Of a stretch of 64,000 nt of DNA, positions 22,836 to 34,267 are shown in pieces. A program made the position numbers and the translations under genes. Source of the stretch: Ctena decussata (lineage: Eukaryota; Mollusca; Bivalvia; Lucinida; Lucinidae); the NCBI GenBank assembly GCA_963989385.1, contig OZ022508.1, positions 31,146,166 through 31,210,165 on the forward strand, given 5' to 3'. Under the pieces are notes generated by a model. That model was not told the DNA's origin, did no database searches, and saw only the letters and a program-made list of their open reading frames with translations. Every line of letters begins with the position of its first letter. The first letter of the stretch is position 1.

Positions 22836-23767
22836 TGTAACCGGGTTAAGTTTGGTCGCCTTACTTTGATTATGTCCTATGATGTATTGTCTCCCTTTGA
22901 CCATTAGTCTTCGTTTTGGACAACCTTTGACCTCTTCCCGCCAAACTGAGAGAGCTTATTGGGTATTGAGTCACCTGACGGTCAGTTCATCGTTTTGCCA
23001 CTTTCGAAGTCAGACGTGTTTTTCTGAAGCTCTGTTTTTAGACATTTTTGGTTTTAATTTTCTGCATATTGTCTCTTCATGGTATGTATTGGCTTTATGA
23101 CTATTTGTGCTTTTTGTGTGAGGGTTGAGATGACATTCCTTGCATTTATTGCATTGCATTTTGTGCATTTCAGTCCGGAGTGCATTATGTAATTTTGCAT
23201 ATTTTTGGAAATGGCAGTGAATTGCAATATTTAATCTATTATTGCCAATTTAATATCACCATCTGTCTTTCGTGCTTTTCACCCTAATATTCTCATATTA
23301 CAGCACTACTGACAGCACAGAGAGATAGCACCAGAGAGAGAGAGAGAGTAATGAGGGTCCACCTGATTCCATAAATCGGTAGGTGCATTGTAAATAATTG
23401 CTTATATTTTTAGCTCTGAGTGTAAATAAAATAATAGCTAGATTTTTAAGGCGCATGCCGAGATAAATTTCAGCCACTAGAATACATAGAGTTATAATAT
23501 TATTCATATACATTGATATATTTGGTATGTGCTATTTTGTGGTATTTTTAGCTATTTTCCATTTGTCATGTGCCTTATGTACATGAATATGTAGTTATGA
23601 TTGTGTATTGTGTATTTTCAGAGTGGTTTTGTTTACCATTTTGATGGTTTGAACTTATCGTCACACACAGTACATTAAGGATGCAAATGGAACTCAATCT
23701 TGTTATCTCTTAAAGGAGTTATATCCCCTATGGTATTAGGGATAAGAGAACCCCCAAAAAAGTCACA
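22836..23767 (+). repeat. 3' LTR
   Basis: Begins TGTAAC and ends GTCACA (one mismatch to the left LTR end). Relative to the 5' LTR it lacks about 6 bp near its start and has 8 extra bp ('tgttatct'-type duplication) near 23700. About nine substitutions were seen by eye over roughly 925 aligned bases. Confidence 0.97.
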
Positions 23768-24004
23768 TGTGCTTACTTGCCCTTGAACAAAGGAAGTTTT
23801 ACGATAGAAAGAAATGCGAAGGCAAAAAGCAGAAGTATTAAATGTAATTAGGATATTTATGTGCCCGAATTTCTGTTGAAAACGTTAAATCTTAAAATTT
23901 GATGATTGAATACATCCAGGCTTCGGTAACGCATGGTCAAGAATGTCCTTGTATATGAACTATGTAGTGTCACCCTAACCGATGAGACTCACAATGAATT
24001 GGTC

Positions 24005-24130
24005 CATGAATCGGTTAGTGGCTCAAGTGGTAAGTTTCTGTATAACTAGATGCAGTTGCTACAGTCGGCGCGGGTACGAATCTTGGCGGCCGAGTGGTGA
24101 CTTTTTATTATTCAGGTACAAATAAGTTCC
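24005..24130 (+). repeat. tRNA-derived SINE
   Basis: The A box TGGCTCAAGTGG (24019-24030) and B box GGTACGAATCT (24073-24083) are spaced as in a tRNA. 'tggcggccgagtgg' and a T-rich stretch follow. No acceptor-stem closure. Confidence 0.65.
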
Positions 24131-24159
24131 CTGGCCAATGTACATATTGACACTGTTAT

Positions 24160-25050
24160 CTTTTTTTACCCACCGCCAAAGTTGCAAGGATATAGTTTTT
24201 TCCATGTCCGTTCGTACGTCCTTCCGTCCGTCCGTCTTTCCGTCCGTCCGCCTGTCCGTCCGGAGCCATACCTAAGTAAACACTGAACAAAATTTCATGA
24301 AACTTGAAATAAATATATATCACTATAATAATGAGATGATGCACATAAATTTTGTTTAGATCGGCTTCAGTACTGCATGAGTTTTCACCCTAGAGTTGAT
24401 TTCAATCCATTAAATTTGACAATTACTAAATAAACAATGATACGAATTTTATGAAATTCCAATTGAATGTGTATCACCATAAGACAGTTGTGCACATAAA
24501 GTTTTGTTAGACTGGCATCAGTTATGCATGAGTTATGTTCTTTGAATCAATCTAAAACTGACCAATTCAGCGATAACTAAGTAATCAATGAATGAAATTC
24601 TATGAAACATAGATATTGCTACGTATGTTTTGTTGAACTTGCTTTAGTAGTGCAAGAGTTTATGCCCTTGAATCACTTTAATTTCGACAAATTGAGCCAC
24701 TACTAACAAACAGTGCATGGAATTTCACGAAACTTAAAATAATTATAGATCATCATAACATGGGAACTGATATCAAGTTTTGTTATGAAAACATCAGTAA
24801 TACATGAGTTATCACCCTTGATTTTATATTTGAATTACACAAATTAGCCATCATTAGGCACCAGTGAACAAAATTACTTAAAACTGGATATCAGTATTTA
24901 TCTTCATAGTGCGCTGATGCTGAGGCAAGTTTTTTAGAATGGTCTCAGTTATACATGGGTAATTGCCCTAGTTTGATTTAAAACCACAGGTTCAGTTTTA
25001 ACTAAGTAACCAGTGAACGAAATTTTGTCAAACTTAAAATAATCCATAAA
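24160..25050 (-). repeat. Tandem array with (CCGT)n start, ~145-bp units
   Basis: 'tttttttacccaccgcc' is followed by a (CCGT)n-type microsatellite (24208-24262). About five degenerate units then carry 'catgagtt...accctt.a' near 24376, 24529, 24653, 24804 and 24953, with 'aaattt.atgaaact' between. Layout (hairpin-like end, tetranucleotide microsatellite, tandem units) is the same as at 36.7, 52.7 and 61 kb, but the unit sequence is different. Confidence 0.75.
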
Positions 25051-26594
25051 CAGATCAACCATTTCGACGGGGGAAATAAATTCAGTGAATTTGTTTGTTC
25101 TTTTTGTAATATTATTCTCCCGTTCTCTGAGTGAAATATCGTCGCCTGGAAATTTAGTCATACGCTTGCAATATACTAAACTAGGAACATTTCATAGTTT
25201 TGAAAGCTTCACTTTTACTTCCTCGCAATCAAGGTAAAAACATCAAAAGAGATATTTTAGAATATCCAACAGTCTCAAGTATAAAACAAGAAATCAAAAG
25301 TCATACAAAAACAAAACTTGGTTAATTAGCTTTTTACTTTCATATTAAAATTTCTGCATTTCAAATAAACTTAAATCTCATGGAGGTTAGGACAGAATTT
25401 GGATATGAACATCGCAAATGGCTTATGCCCTCCGCCGCCCCCACCCCGCCCTCAGCCCCTACCACAGCAGACCCATTCGCCTATTTTCTTCGTTTTATTT
25501 TATACTATTTTTTCTTTCCTTTCCGTCTTCCCTTTTCAGCCCCAGCACAGGGGAGATATAACCTCGTCTGACGAAGTTCTGCCTGTAACATTAGCTTATT
25601 TTACTGATGTATCACCAAGACATTTCAAACAGTAAAGGAACAAATAACGAAGTGAAGGAGCTAATACCACTTTTTTGCCCCGTACATAGCCCTGCAACCA
25701 GCTGAATGAGGACTTCCTGTCTAAGCGCTCATAAAAGTGCAAACGTCATGACGTTTCAGAAAATGAATGAAATGGTCCTCAGTAATATATTTTGCAAGCT
25801 TTTTGTGAAAGCTTATATTTGAAGTAGTATAAAGTCATTGCACTTCAGCGTGAACTGCCATTCCAAGAATGATGAAAATCCGTTAAATATTGAGGGGTAC
25901 AAGGCAAATCACAGGACCATAAAACTAAGGTCACAATGTCTTACAGATAGCATTAGGTCATTTGTAACATAATAGAAACCTCATCTCAAATATGGGTTAT
26001 GAGACAAAATCAGCTAAAATTATAGGTCACTGATATATATAATATACAATAGTGCTCAAGGTATAGAACAAAATCAATGAAGCATAAAAATAGGTCACAT
26101 CAAAATGACCTTAATATAGTATTACGTTTGTCGCAGTGTCAGAGCGATCCATCACCCAAGTATAATGTAAAGCCAATAAACAATGTTAGAGATATAAGGC
26201 AGAGTCACTGAACTAAAACAAATGGTCAAAACACACGAGTCTGCATGGATGCTTTGCAGCTGATGCTCTTATAGGGATATCCTATCTGACGAACAAACAA
26301 CATTTGTGAGTCAAAGGTATCATTCAAACTAAAAATTTTGCTTTAAAACCTTACTCCTCAAGCAAGTGAAGGTACGGCGTAACATTTAGGTCAAGGACAC
26401 ATAACTTGATAATGCAGATGCAGCTAAACAGTGAAATTAAACAGTTATTGCATTCAATTAAAACTTGTATTTAAGCTCAATGACCCAGGATAAAAAGACT
26501 GAAAAGATTTGCAGTGGTAGTCGTGTCCTAATTCGTAAAATAAGAGTTAGAAAAAAACAACGATTCCTTGTAACACAAAAATTGATTCAACAAA
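25050..26594. other. Non-coding, with one dispersed repeat
   Basis: No gene seen. A 140-bp stretch (25690-25830) containing 'cctgtctaagcgctcata' and 'gtcatgacg.t.cagaaa' recurs at about 46885-47060. A GC-rich Pro-like stretch near 25425-25460 is short and unsupported as coding. Confidence 0.5.
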
Positions 26595-26595
26595 T

Positions 26596-26831
26596 GAGCC
26601 GCGACACGAGAAAACCAACAATGTGGTTGTGTGTCCAGCGCAAACCCAGATCAGCCTGGGCATCTGCCCAGTATGATCAGACTCTTCGCTAAGCGCTTAC
26701 AGGGTAGCTAAGGGTCTAACCTACCTTCATGCGGACAGTGAAGACTCTGATCAGACTGGGCGGATGCCCAGGCTGATCTGAGACTGCGCTGGGCGCACAA
26801 CCACATTGTTGGTTTTCTCGTGTCGCGGCTC
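26596..26831. mobile_element. GAGCCGCG-ended inverted-repeat element
   Basis: The long imperfect terminal inverted repeats (about 90 bp) begin GAGCCGCGACACGAGA and continue through AAAACCAACAATGTGG, GATCAGCCTGGGC and GATCAGACTC. AAAT flanks both sides as a likely 4-bp target duplication (26592-26595 and 26832-26835). No coding capacity. From memory, GAGCCGCG...AAAACCAACA elements are widespread in bivalves. It abuts the LINE remnant on the right. Confidence 0.9.
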
Positions 26832-27405
26832 AAATAATATGCAAACACCACAGGGTGAAAACCTTGAACACTTTAACTGCATTAAAATTGCTCATGTAAA
26901 TATCAATGGTATTAGAAGCAAAGTTGATTCAATTAGTGTAGAACTTGCAAACTATGATATTATTTGTGTGTCTGAGACCAAATTAAATGAAGCCTTCAAG
27001 ACATCAGACCTCGAAATTGATGGTTATAAAGTGCCGATTCATAAAGACAGACAGATAAATAATGGTGATGACCTTTTAATATATGTGAAAAGTAGTATCT
27101 CCTTTAAGAGGCGAATAGACTTAGAAAGTGATAATATTGAAAATATTTTGCTTGAAATAAATTCCTTCAGAGATAAATTTCTTGTTGGCCTATTCTACAG
27201 GCCTCCTAATTCACTTGCAGAATATTGGGACTATTTTGACCAAAGTATTGATTTAGCCACTGATCAAAATGCTAACATTCTAATATTAGGCGATTTCAAA
27301 CGAGATATGATGCAAAATGATAATAATAACACTAGTATACTTTCAAGACTTCTGACAAAGTTTAACTTCAAAAATCATATTACTGAACAAACTAGAACTA
27401 GAAAT
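26832..27405 (+). pseudogene. LINE endonuclease domain, N-terminal part
   Basis: The frame reads KIAHVNINGIRSKVDS, DIICVSETKLNE, a LIYVKSSIS block, LVGLFYRPPNSLAEYW and NILILGDFKRDMM, the conserved order of an APE-type endonuclease in non-LTR retrotransposons (Jockey/CR1-like). The 5' part of the element is missing. Homology ends after TEQTRTRNS, where a tandem-repeat element begins. In the standard endonuclease the lost sequence continues at 28555. Confidence 0.85.
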
Positions 27406-28553
27406 TCCATCATTTGGTTCAGGAGATATAGTGAGTACAAGCAATTGTCATCTAGGTCTGCCAGTGACATTGAAAATGAGGTCAAGGTCACCAAAATCTA
27501 ATCAGCTCTTAAACTTGTCCCAATGATGTATCCATGCAAGTTTGGTGAAATTCTATCCATCGGTTCAAGAGATATAGTGGGTACAAGAAACTGTCATCTA
27601 AGCCCTCCAGTGACCTTGAAATGAGGTCAAGGTCACCAAACTCTTAAAAGGCTCTTGACCCTGTCCCAATGATGTAGCCATATGCATGCAAGTTTGGTGA
27701 AATTCTATCCACTGGTTCAAGAGATATCATGGGTACAAGAAACTGTCATCTAGGTCAGTGACCTTAAAACTGAGATCAAGGTCACCAAAATCTAATCAGC
27801 TCTCAAACTTGTTCCAACGATGTACCTATGCAAGTTTTGTGAAATTCCATCTATTGGTTCAGGAGATATAGTGGTTACAAGAAATCGTCATCTAAGTCCT
27901 CCAGTGACCTTGAAAATGAGGTAAAGGTCACCAAAATCTTCTCAGCTCTTAATCTTGTCCCAATGATGTATCCATGCAAGTTTGGTAAAATTCCATCTAT
28001 GTGTTCAAGAGATATCGTGGGTACAAGAATTTGTCATCTAATTCCTGCAGTGACCTTGAAAATAAGGTCAAGGTCGCAAAAATCTAACCAACTCTTGAAC
28101 TTGTCCCAATGATATATCCATGCAAGTTTGGTGAAATTCCACCTATTGGTTCAGGAGATATTGTGCATACAAGAAATTTTCACGCCATTTATGTCCCCCT
28201 GTGACCTTGAAAATGAGGTCAAGCTCACCAAAATCTAACCAGCTCTTAAGCTTGTCCAAAGAATATATCCATGCAAGTTTGGTGAAATTCTATCCATTGG
28301 TTCAGGAGATATTGTGCATACAAGAAATTTTCATGCCATTTAAGTCCTCCTGTGACCTTGAAGATGAGGTCAAGGTCACCAAAACCTAATCAGCTCTTAA
28401 GCTTGTCCCAATAATATATCCCTGCAAGTTTGGTGAAATTCCATCATTTGGTTCAAGAGATATCGTGCATACAAGAGTGTGACGCCGACGCCGACGCACC
28501 GGGAACCGCACTGAAAACAATATGTCCCACCTCACCTTTGGTGGGGGACATAA
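27405..28553. mobile_element. Tandem-repeat element inside the LINE, ~147-bp units
   Basis: About seven units carry 'gtgaccttgaaaatgaggtcaaggtcaccaaaatctaa', 'cccaatgatgtatccatgcaagtttggtgaaatt' and 'ggttcaagagatat' (GACCTTGAAA near 27614, 27906, 28052, 28203, 28352). The right end is a GACGCC-rich stretch and a hairpin (28521-28553: TATGTCCC.ACC with GGTGGGGGACATA). The left terminus is not clear. It splits one endonuclease domain into two parts, so it was inserted as a unit. Confidence 0.8.
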
Positions 28554-28554
28554 T

Positions 28555-29600
28555 AACGGATACCACTGCAACGTGTTTAGACATGTTAATAAGCGATCAT
28601 AACTCTATGATCAATAATTATGAAATTTTACCCCCCTTCCATAGTGACCACTGCACTGTTACAGCTGAAGTTGCCTATAAAACGTATCGTATGCTGGCAC
28701 AAAGGAAAACTATTTGGAAATTTTATGAGGCTGACGTACAACAAATTGAAACTAAACTTGAAAATACAGACTAGTCCTTCATACAAAACTGAACAGTTTT
28801 CAATCAAATAAGTAGCAATTTCACAAATATGTCAGTAGATACAGCAAATGAATTTATCCCCCAAAATGAATTTTTAAATCGGCCCGCAGATAAACCCTGG
28901 ATGAATAATGAAATTCGTAAGCAAATGTGTCTATATCATAAAGCTAAACATACAAATAATGAAAATCACTTGCAAAATTATAGGAACAAAAGAAATGAAG
29001 TAATAGACCTGATACGGGATGCAAAAAACAGTATCTTCATAAATTACAATCTTCTCTGAGTAACCCAAACTTACCACCAAAGCTATGGCATAAAATAGTT
29101 AATGAAATTTCTAAACTGAAAAATAAATATAATCCACCACCACCTATATATAATGATGATGGTCAGATTAACCTACACCCTTTTGATAAGGCAGAAACAT
29201 TAAATAATCATTTCGCGAAAATATCTACAACTGAAAATGAACCAATACTCCCTGATAATGATCCAGAAACAGACTTCGCCATGAACTTTATTGAAATTAC
29301 GCAGCAGGATGTTCAAGATCAAACTCATAAGCTCAATGCAACAAAACCTGGTGGACCTGATGAAAGAATGCCTCGATTGATTAAAATTGCAGGTAGATCC
29401 TTGATTCAACCACTTACTTGGCTAGATTGATTAAAATTGCAGGTAGATCCTTGATTCAACCACTTACTTGGCTTTGGCTTTAAACAAATCCATAGCTCTA
29501 GGTAAAGTCCAGCTCTAGGTAAAGTCCCTTGCCAATGGAAAATGGCAAACATTTCAGCTATCTTTAAAGGGAAAGGCGACGACCAAGATCTCAAAGTTTT
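28555..29600 (+). pseudogene. LINE endonuclease end and start of RT, broken
   Basis: 28555-28775 reads LDMLISDHNSMINNYE and PPFHSDHCTVTAEV, the C-terminal endonuclease block. Then WMNNEIRKQMCLYHKAK and KLWHKIVNEISKLKNK, then KPGGPDERMPRLIKIAG and PCQWKMANISAIFKGKGD, which match the region leading into a LINE reverse transcriptase. At least two frame changes (near 28775 and 29050) and small tandem duplications (50 bp at 29375-29474, 17 bp at 29494-29527) break it. It stops before the catalytic RT motifs. Confidence 0.8.
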
Positions 29601-31580
29601 CTTTAAATAAAAGTATGTCCTTTACAAGATGGCTTCTTAAAAAAGAATCCAAAGGAAAGGTTTGCTGTGCCATGTAACGCATAGGTGATGCCACAGCATG
29701 TGTACTGACTTAATTTCCATTCTAATGAGATGTAATTAAAAAGAATATACCTTACCATTCGACAAGTATAGCTTCACAGAAAGCTTGGAATACTTTAAGC
29801 AACCGAAAATAATTGTTGCCTACTTAAGATCCATAATAGCCACAATATCTAGAACAAAATGTTTGTTTATACCTCAAAAATCGACACGAAAGTCTCCAGT
29901 GGTAAGCCTCAAGCACAGGCGCGGGTGCGGGTGGTGGCGACCAACCTACGGTTATAAGAGTATTGAATCCTCGACAGATTGACTACATTCAGCAGACTTC
30001 TATCATTAGGTCAAACTCTATTCTGATTTTAAATGTCACTATAAAAATACATCTAATTAGATTGACCGCAGTCAATCAGAACAAAAATCTTCAAATTGGA
30101 ATGACATTGACAGTCTCGGAGCGAGGAGGTGAGAGTATGGATTCATGCCGCCCTTGTTCTTCTTGCGGGTTCATTGTTATGAGAATTGGACGAAACAATG
30201 CAGTCAACGTGCTGCTTTTGAGAAGCTAAATTGTAAGGCTACTGCGTTATGTACAGTCCTCTATCGATATGTATGTTTGCTGTTGTTCGCTGGGTCACGT
30301 TGGTTCCAAAGAGCACTTCTCAGCAAAAGAGGTTTAGGTGTTTCAATCATGAAAAGGCCTTCAAGGAGTCTGCAAAGAGTGATGCTTTGGTTCGTCTGAT
30401 TTCTTACATGCGCTACACTAAATGCAGTGAAAAGCCTAATATGGCATTCCCTGGTTAATTTGTAAGAAAAAATATAGATGCAAGTCAACTTACGCTTAGA
30501 CACTAAATGCCGTAAAAGCACGTCTTAACTTAAGTATTGTTGTACTGCTGTTTACCTATAAAGCGGCTACTCTTACATGTAGATAAAGGCACAATGGTCC
30601 AGCCTAAATGATCCATTACCACTAAAACAGGAGTCAGCTAGACTCCAATATAACTCAGTCTGCCAAATGTTGATAACCAATGGTCCTGTACTTCGTCCTT
30701 ATGCTAAGCTTGCGGTATGCGAATACCAAGTAGCTCAGAGGGTCAAAGTGCTGGGCTGCCTGATGTGCTAGTGATCAGAAGAATCCTGCAATCCTTTCAA
30801 CCGTAAACGGGGTTCCACTGAAAACAGTATTCATTATCACACTTCCATGCTTGAAATACTGTTGAAAAGGCCAATAAAAATGCAAGTCATTCAATAATAT
30901 GTCTGACATTTCGATACATTGTTTTACCTCGTAGCGCAGTTTTGCGGTATTTCATATGAACGCTCACGACATCTATGCGAACATCGTCCGTGTCCATGAA
31001 TGACCATTTATGCGAACAGTAGCTTTGCTACTTGCGAATAGTTGAGTTTTGACGGGTTTTAAAATTTTGACCACACAATTGATGATCAGCGGGAGTAAAA
31101 CTATAGAAGTAGTCTGCACTGGAGCGAAAATATTTCAATTTAGCTTGACCACTGTGGAAAGGTTCTGAGGGACCTTTTCAATGACATACACTTGCTACAA
31201 AGCGATTCTGTGCATTCTGCAAAGACAAAACTACATGTAGGTCACTCGCCAAATGAAGTTAGGTATATTACGAAGCAATTTTCACATACTATCTATTTTG
31301 TAAGTAAACTAAGTTTGGAATGATACAGTTTTCCATCGTGCAGTAAGCAACCTTTCTTAAGACATAATTATGTTAAGTAGTACGATAGGGTTAAATTTCC
31401 ATTATTTCATAAGAACATGCATAGGTAAATATTACCTATAAGTACAGATTAATGCACCAACTTGAAGTAATTGATTAGGTTCAATTTACCAAGCTAGGCC
31501 CACGGTATACAACATATCCTTCAACTGTCAAGCACTGTTAACGCAAGCTAAATGTACTGTATCACTCTAATGCGTGTAAA
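29600..31580. other. Non-coding, no gene recognised
   Basis: Only short overlapping open frames. A tRNA-like A box (TAGCTCAGAGGG, near 30732) without a good B box suggests a decayed SINE at about 30725-30810. Confidence 0.45.
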
Positions 31581-31583
31581 TGT

Positions 31584-31775
31584 GAGCCGCAACACGACAA
31601 AACCAACAAGTGGCGTGTGCACGCAGCGAGGACTCATAGCGGCACAGACATCCGCCCAATCTGATCAGAGTTATCGCTGTCGACATGAAGGTAGCTAAGG
31701 TCCTTAATGACGGGTCACCCTTTCTTGCATAGCAAAGACTCTGATAATACTAGCGGATGCATTTAACTTCTTTCT
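31584..31775. mobile_element. Decayed GAGCCGCG element, right end lost
   Basis: GAGCCGCAACACGA, AAAACCAACA.GTGG and 'tctgatcaga' match the left half of the intact copy at 26596. 'catgaaggtagctaagg' and 'agactctgat' match its centre and right half with many changes. The right terminal repeat is not recognisable. Confidence 0.7.
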
Positions 31776-32319
31776 TGTCGCTTAACCTCCAAGGTTTAAA
31801 ATAAAATGTGGCACACTGTCTCAGCAGGAAACGGACATGTAAACGAACTACAGCCGCAGCAGAAATAACAGGCTCGAGTTTCTGGGAGGTCGCTGCTACA
31901 ACAGGAGTCCCCTAATAAGCCACCTGGTCACCTATGTTCCGAGATAGATGACAGGCAATGGCATCAGAAGGGACATGTCTTATGCAGTTTGAACTTGCGA
32001 CAAGATAAAAATCCAAAAGAATGATTGCCAAGCTTCACTACGTTCGTAACTCTTGATCAAATCGGTTTTGAAGTTTTGACATGATTGAGAGAATAACATC
32101 AGCAAAGGATAATAATGTGATTTCAAATCAGCATTTCTAGCTCGAATGCTAAGAACCAGAATCAACCACTCAACCATTGATTACTGGGTTGATTTTGATC
32201 TTCGGGGTCAAATTGTCCATAAGTAGTGACCTAAACGTACATTGTTCCCAAGTAAGACCAATGCATTTCCTTGTTGCTCTGAATATTTCATTTTTCTGAC
32301 AGCTACTCAATAAATGGTA

Positions 32320-33170
32320 CAGTCGAACTTCGATGGCTCGAACTCGCCGGGACCACCCAAAAAAGTTCGAGCGATCGGTAGTTCGAGCCATTGAAGACCA
32401 ACTCACAAGGTCCAGCCGTATATATTATGCTTTTCTATCATAGCAAGGGTGACTTCCTGTTTATTGATCGGTCATAATTTAAGCCACTCGGTGCCAGCGG
32501 TAATCTCCGATCTGGGTATCCCCCCGTTGCCGGGTCCTTCACCAGATTGCTCGGAGGCTGACGTACTCTCTGACATGACTGCAGGAGTGAATAATGGGTC
32601 ATAATTTTGTTACGTATTTAAAGGCAAAGACGTAAATTTTGGCACATTTTACTCAATTTCGGTGTGAAATTTTTATTGAAGAAAAATATTTTACCATCTT
32701 TAATTTTCATATGCCGCCTCATTTTCCCAGGGTGATAATACGCGTTTAAATAGATAAGACCAAGCTTTACACTCAACTCAAATTGACAACCACTCAGCAT
32801 TATTCGATTGACCAGTTGATCATAGGGCGGCTTTAATTGAGCTTGCGCCAATCAAGTATACCTGTGGTTTCGGCAAACGCTTTGTCAATATCAAAGCGTC
32901 TTATGACAATGATCAAACGCCTGAGTGACCGTTATTGAAATGGAAATTATTTACAAGGTAATTAGTGCGAGCCATCGGTGGGTTTTTACATAGAAAATGT
33001 ACCCTAGGGACCGGGTTTGGGGTTCGAGCGTTCGAGCCATCGTAGTTCGAGCCAAAGGTCGCAGGTTAAGTTAAAATGAATGGGAGTTTTGCCGGGACTG
33101 GAAAGTCAGTTCGACCGAAGCATGGCGTTCGAGCCTTCCGAGTTCGAGCCAGTGAGTGAAGTTTGACACA
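32320..33170. mobile_element. pogo/Tigger-like inverted-repeat element
   Basis: The left end CAGTCGAACTTCGATGGC is preceded by TA. The right end reads as the inverted match of GTC.AACTTCACTC and GGCTCGAACTCG. TTCGAGC words are repeated inside both ends (for example 32365-32395 and 33015-33150). The CAGTCGAAC start after TA is typical of the pogo/Tigger branch of Tc1/mariner. No transposase frame is present in the 0.85 kb. Confidence 0.65.
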
Positions 33171-34170
33171 TTATTTTGGACAGGCTTAGACCTCCTAAGC
33201 GGTTAACCAGTACTCACTGCACTAACTTTCGCCAGTAACGGACAACTGCCCTTGTTGAATCTGCGGAAAAATAAGAAAAAAGGAAGAAAGCCATTTTCAA
33301 GTCATTTTCTAATAAGCTCGTCAACGGAGGCAAACTCTATTTTAGGATATATTCAAGCTCCAGATAAGAACGAAATCGTTGAGATAAAATATCCTTATTT
33401 TTCTATATTGCTGTGACCTCTCATTAGAATCGTCTCCATGAAACAGTTCTAATGAGAAGTAAAAAAATATGTTTTCATTGAGAAATACACAAAGAATATC
33501 CTTTTTACCCTTTCTTAACTGGAGCTCTGTACATAACATATCCAGACCAATGTACACTCATAGGAAGCCATGTAAAGGCAAATACGGTTCAGCCACACAG
33601 TAATTAAGTGTCGCATAAAACATAAGATCTTTTAAGAGGAGACAACTCTGCAATTTTTCATTTTTGCCCCCCGAATGGTCGTTTCCTAAAGGAAAGAATT
33701 TGTCTGAACGTTAAGCTAACTGAGAAGGGCTTCGTTATCAGGAACGCAAGCATGATGTCCAGAAAGTTGTTTCCCTTTAAAAATATTGGGTAAAAGCACA
33801 ATTCCAATTCATTTAAAAGCCATGTACGTACATAAGCCTCTCAAATGAGTGCGTCTTTTTACAAACTAAATATACTTTTACTTTCCAAGGTTTAGATTAT
33901 CCAGAATGCATCGATTGTCTTCGCGAACAGGGGATATTTGTACCAGGGTACATGGTTGTGCTTAACGCAGACTTCTCTGTCAACACTTCCCGTAACCTTT
34001 GTTTTAACGCAACAAGCATTATTTAGAAATTTTAGGCTTCTGACTAGACATGCATACAATACAAAAGTATCTCCTGATATTCGTCAGCTGACATTATAAT
34101 TAAAAACACCTATTTACATAGTGATGCTTCAAGTGAAATAATTTCATAGCGTTGAATTTCAGTCATTTTT
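33171..34170. other. Non-coding, no feature recognised
   Basis: AT-rich sequence downstream of gene 2's proposed last exon. No repeat or gene was identified. Confidence 0.4.
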
Positions 34171-34267
34171 TCACACTTTATTTTGTCCAAGTGGTTTGTT
34201 CGTGGGTAGAACCTCATGTTGGGCTTTCACTCCGTCCTCAGCTGCATCCGTGCCCTTGGTGTCCTCA
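34171..34267 (-). CDS. Gene 2 exon 6: cytoplasmic tail (proposed)
   Basis: A strong polypyrimidine acceptor ('ttatttgttattttag') leads into a frame reading EDTKGTDAAEDGVK, AQHEVLPTNKP, LGQNKV and TGA. It needs two bases from the preceding exon, which is exactly what the AG|GTACCA donor at 40728 supplies. The 6.5-kb intron and lack of a gene 1 counterpart make this less certain. Confidence 0.5.

Larger units (their letters stand above)
11965..23767 (+). mobile_element. Ty3/Gypsy-type LTR retrotransposon, full length
   Basis: The 11.8-kb element has two LTRs of 930 and 932 bp, a candidate primer site directly after the left LTR, gag, pol in the order protease-reverse transcriptase-RNase H-integrase (Ty3/Gypsy order), a polypurine tract at the right LTR and a TGTG target duplication. 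The LTRs differ by about nine substitutions and two small indels, so the insertion is recent. No envelope-like frame and no chromodomain are visible. The length exceeds the 5-7 kb I would expect because of a 3.2-kb leader and 1.1 kb of non-coding sequence after pol. One in-frame stop lies in the reverse transcriptase. Confidence 0.97.
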
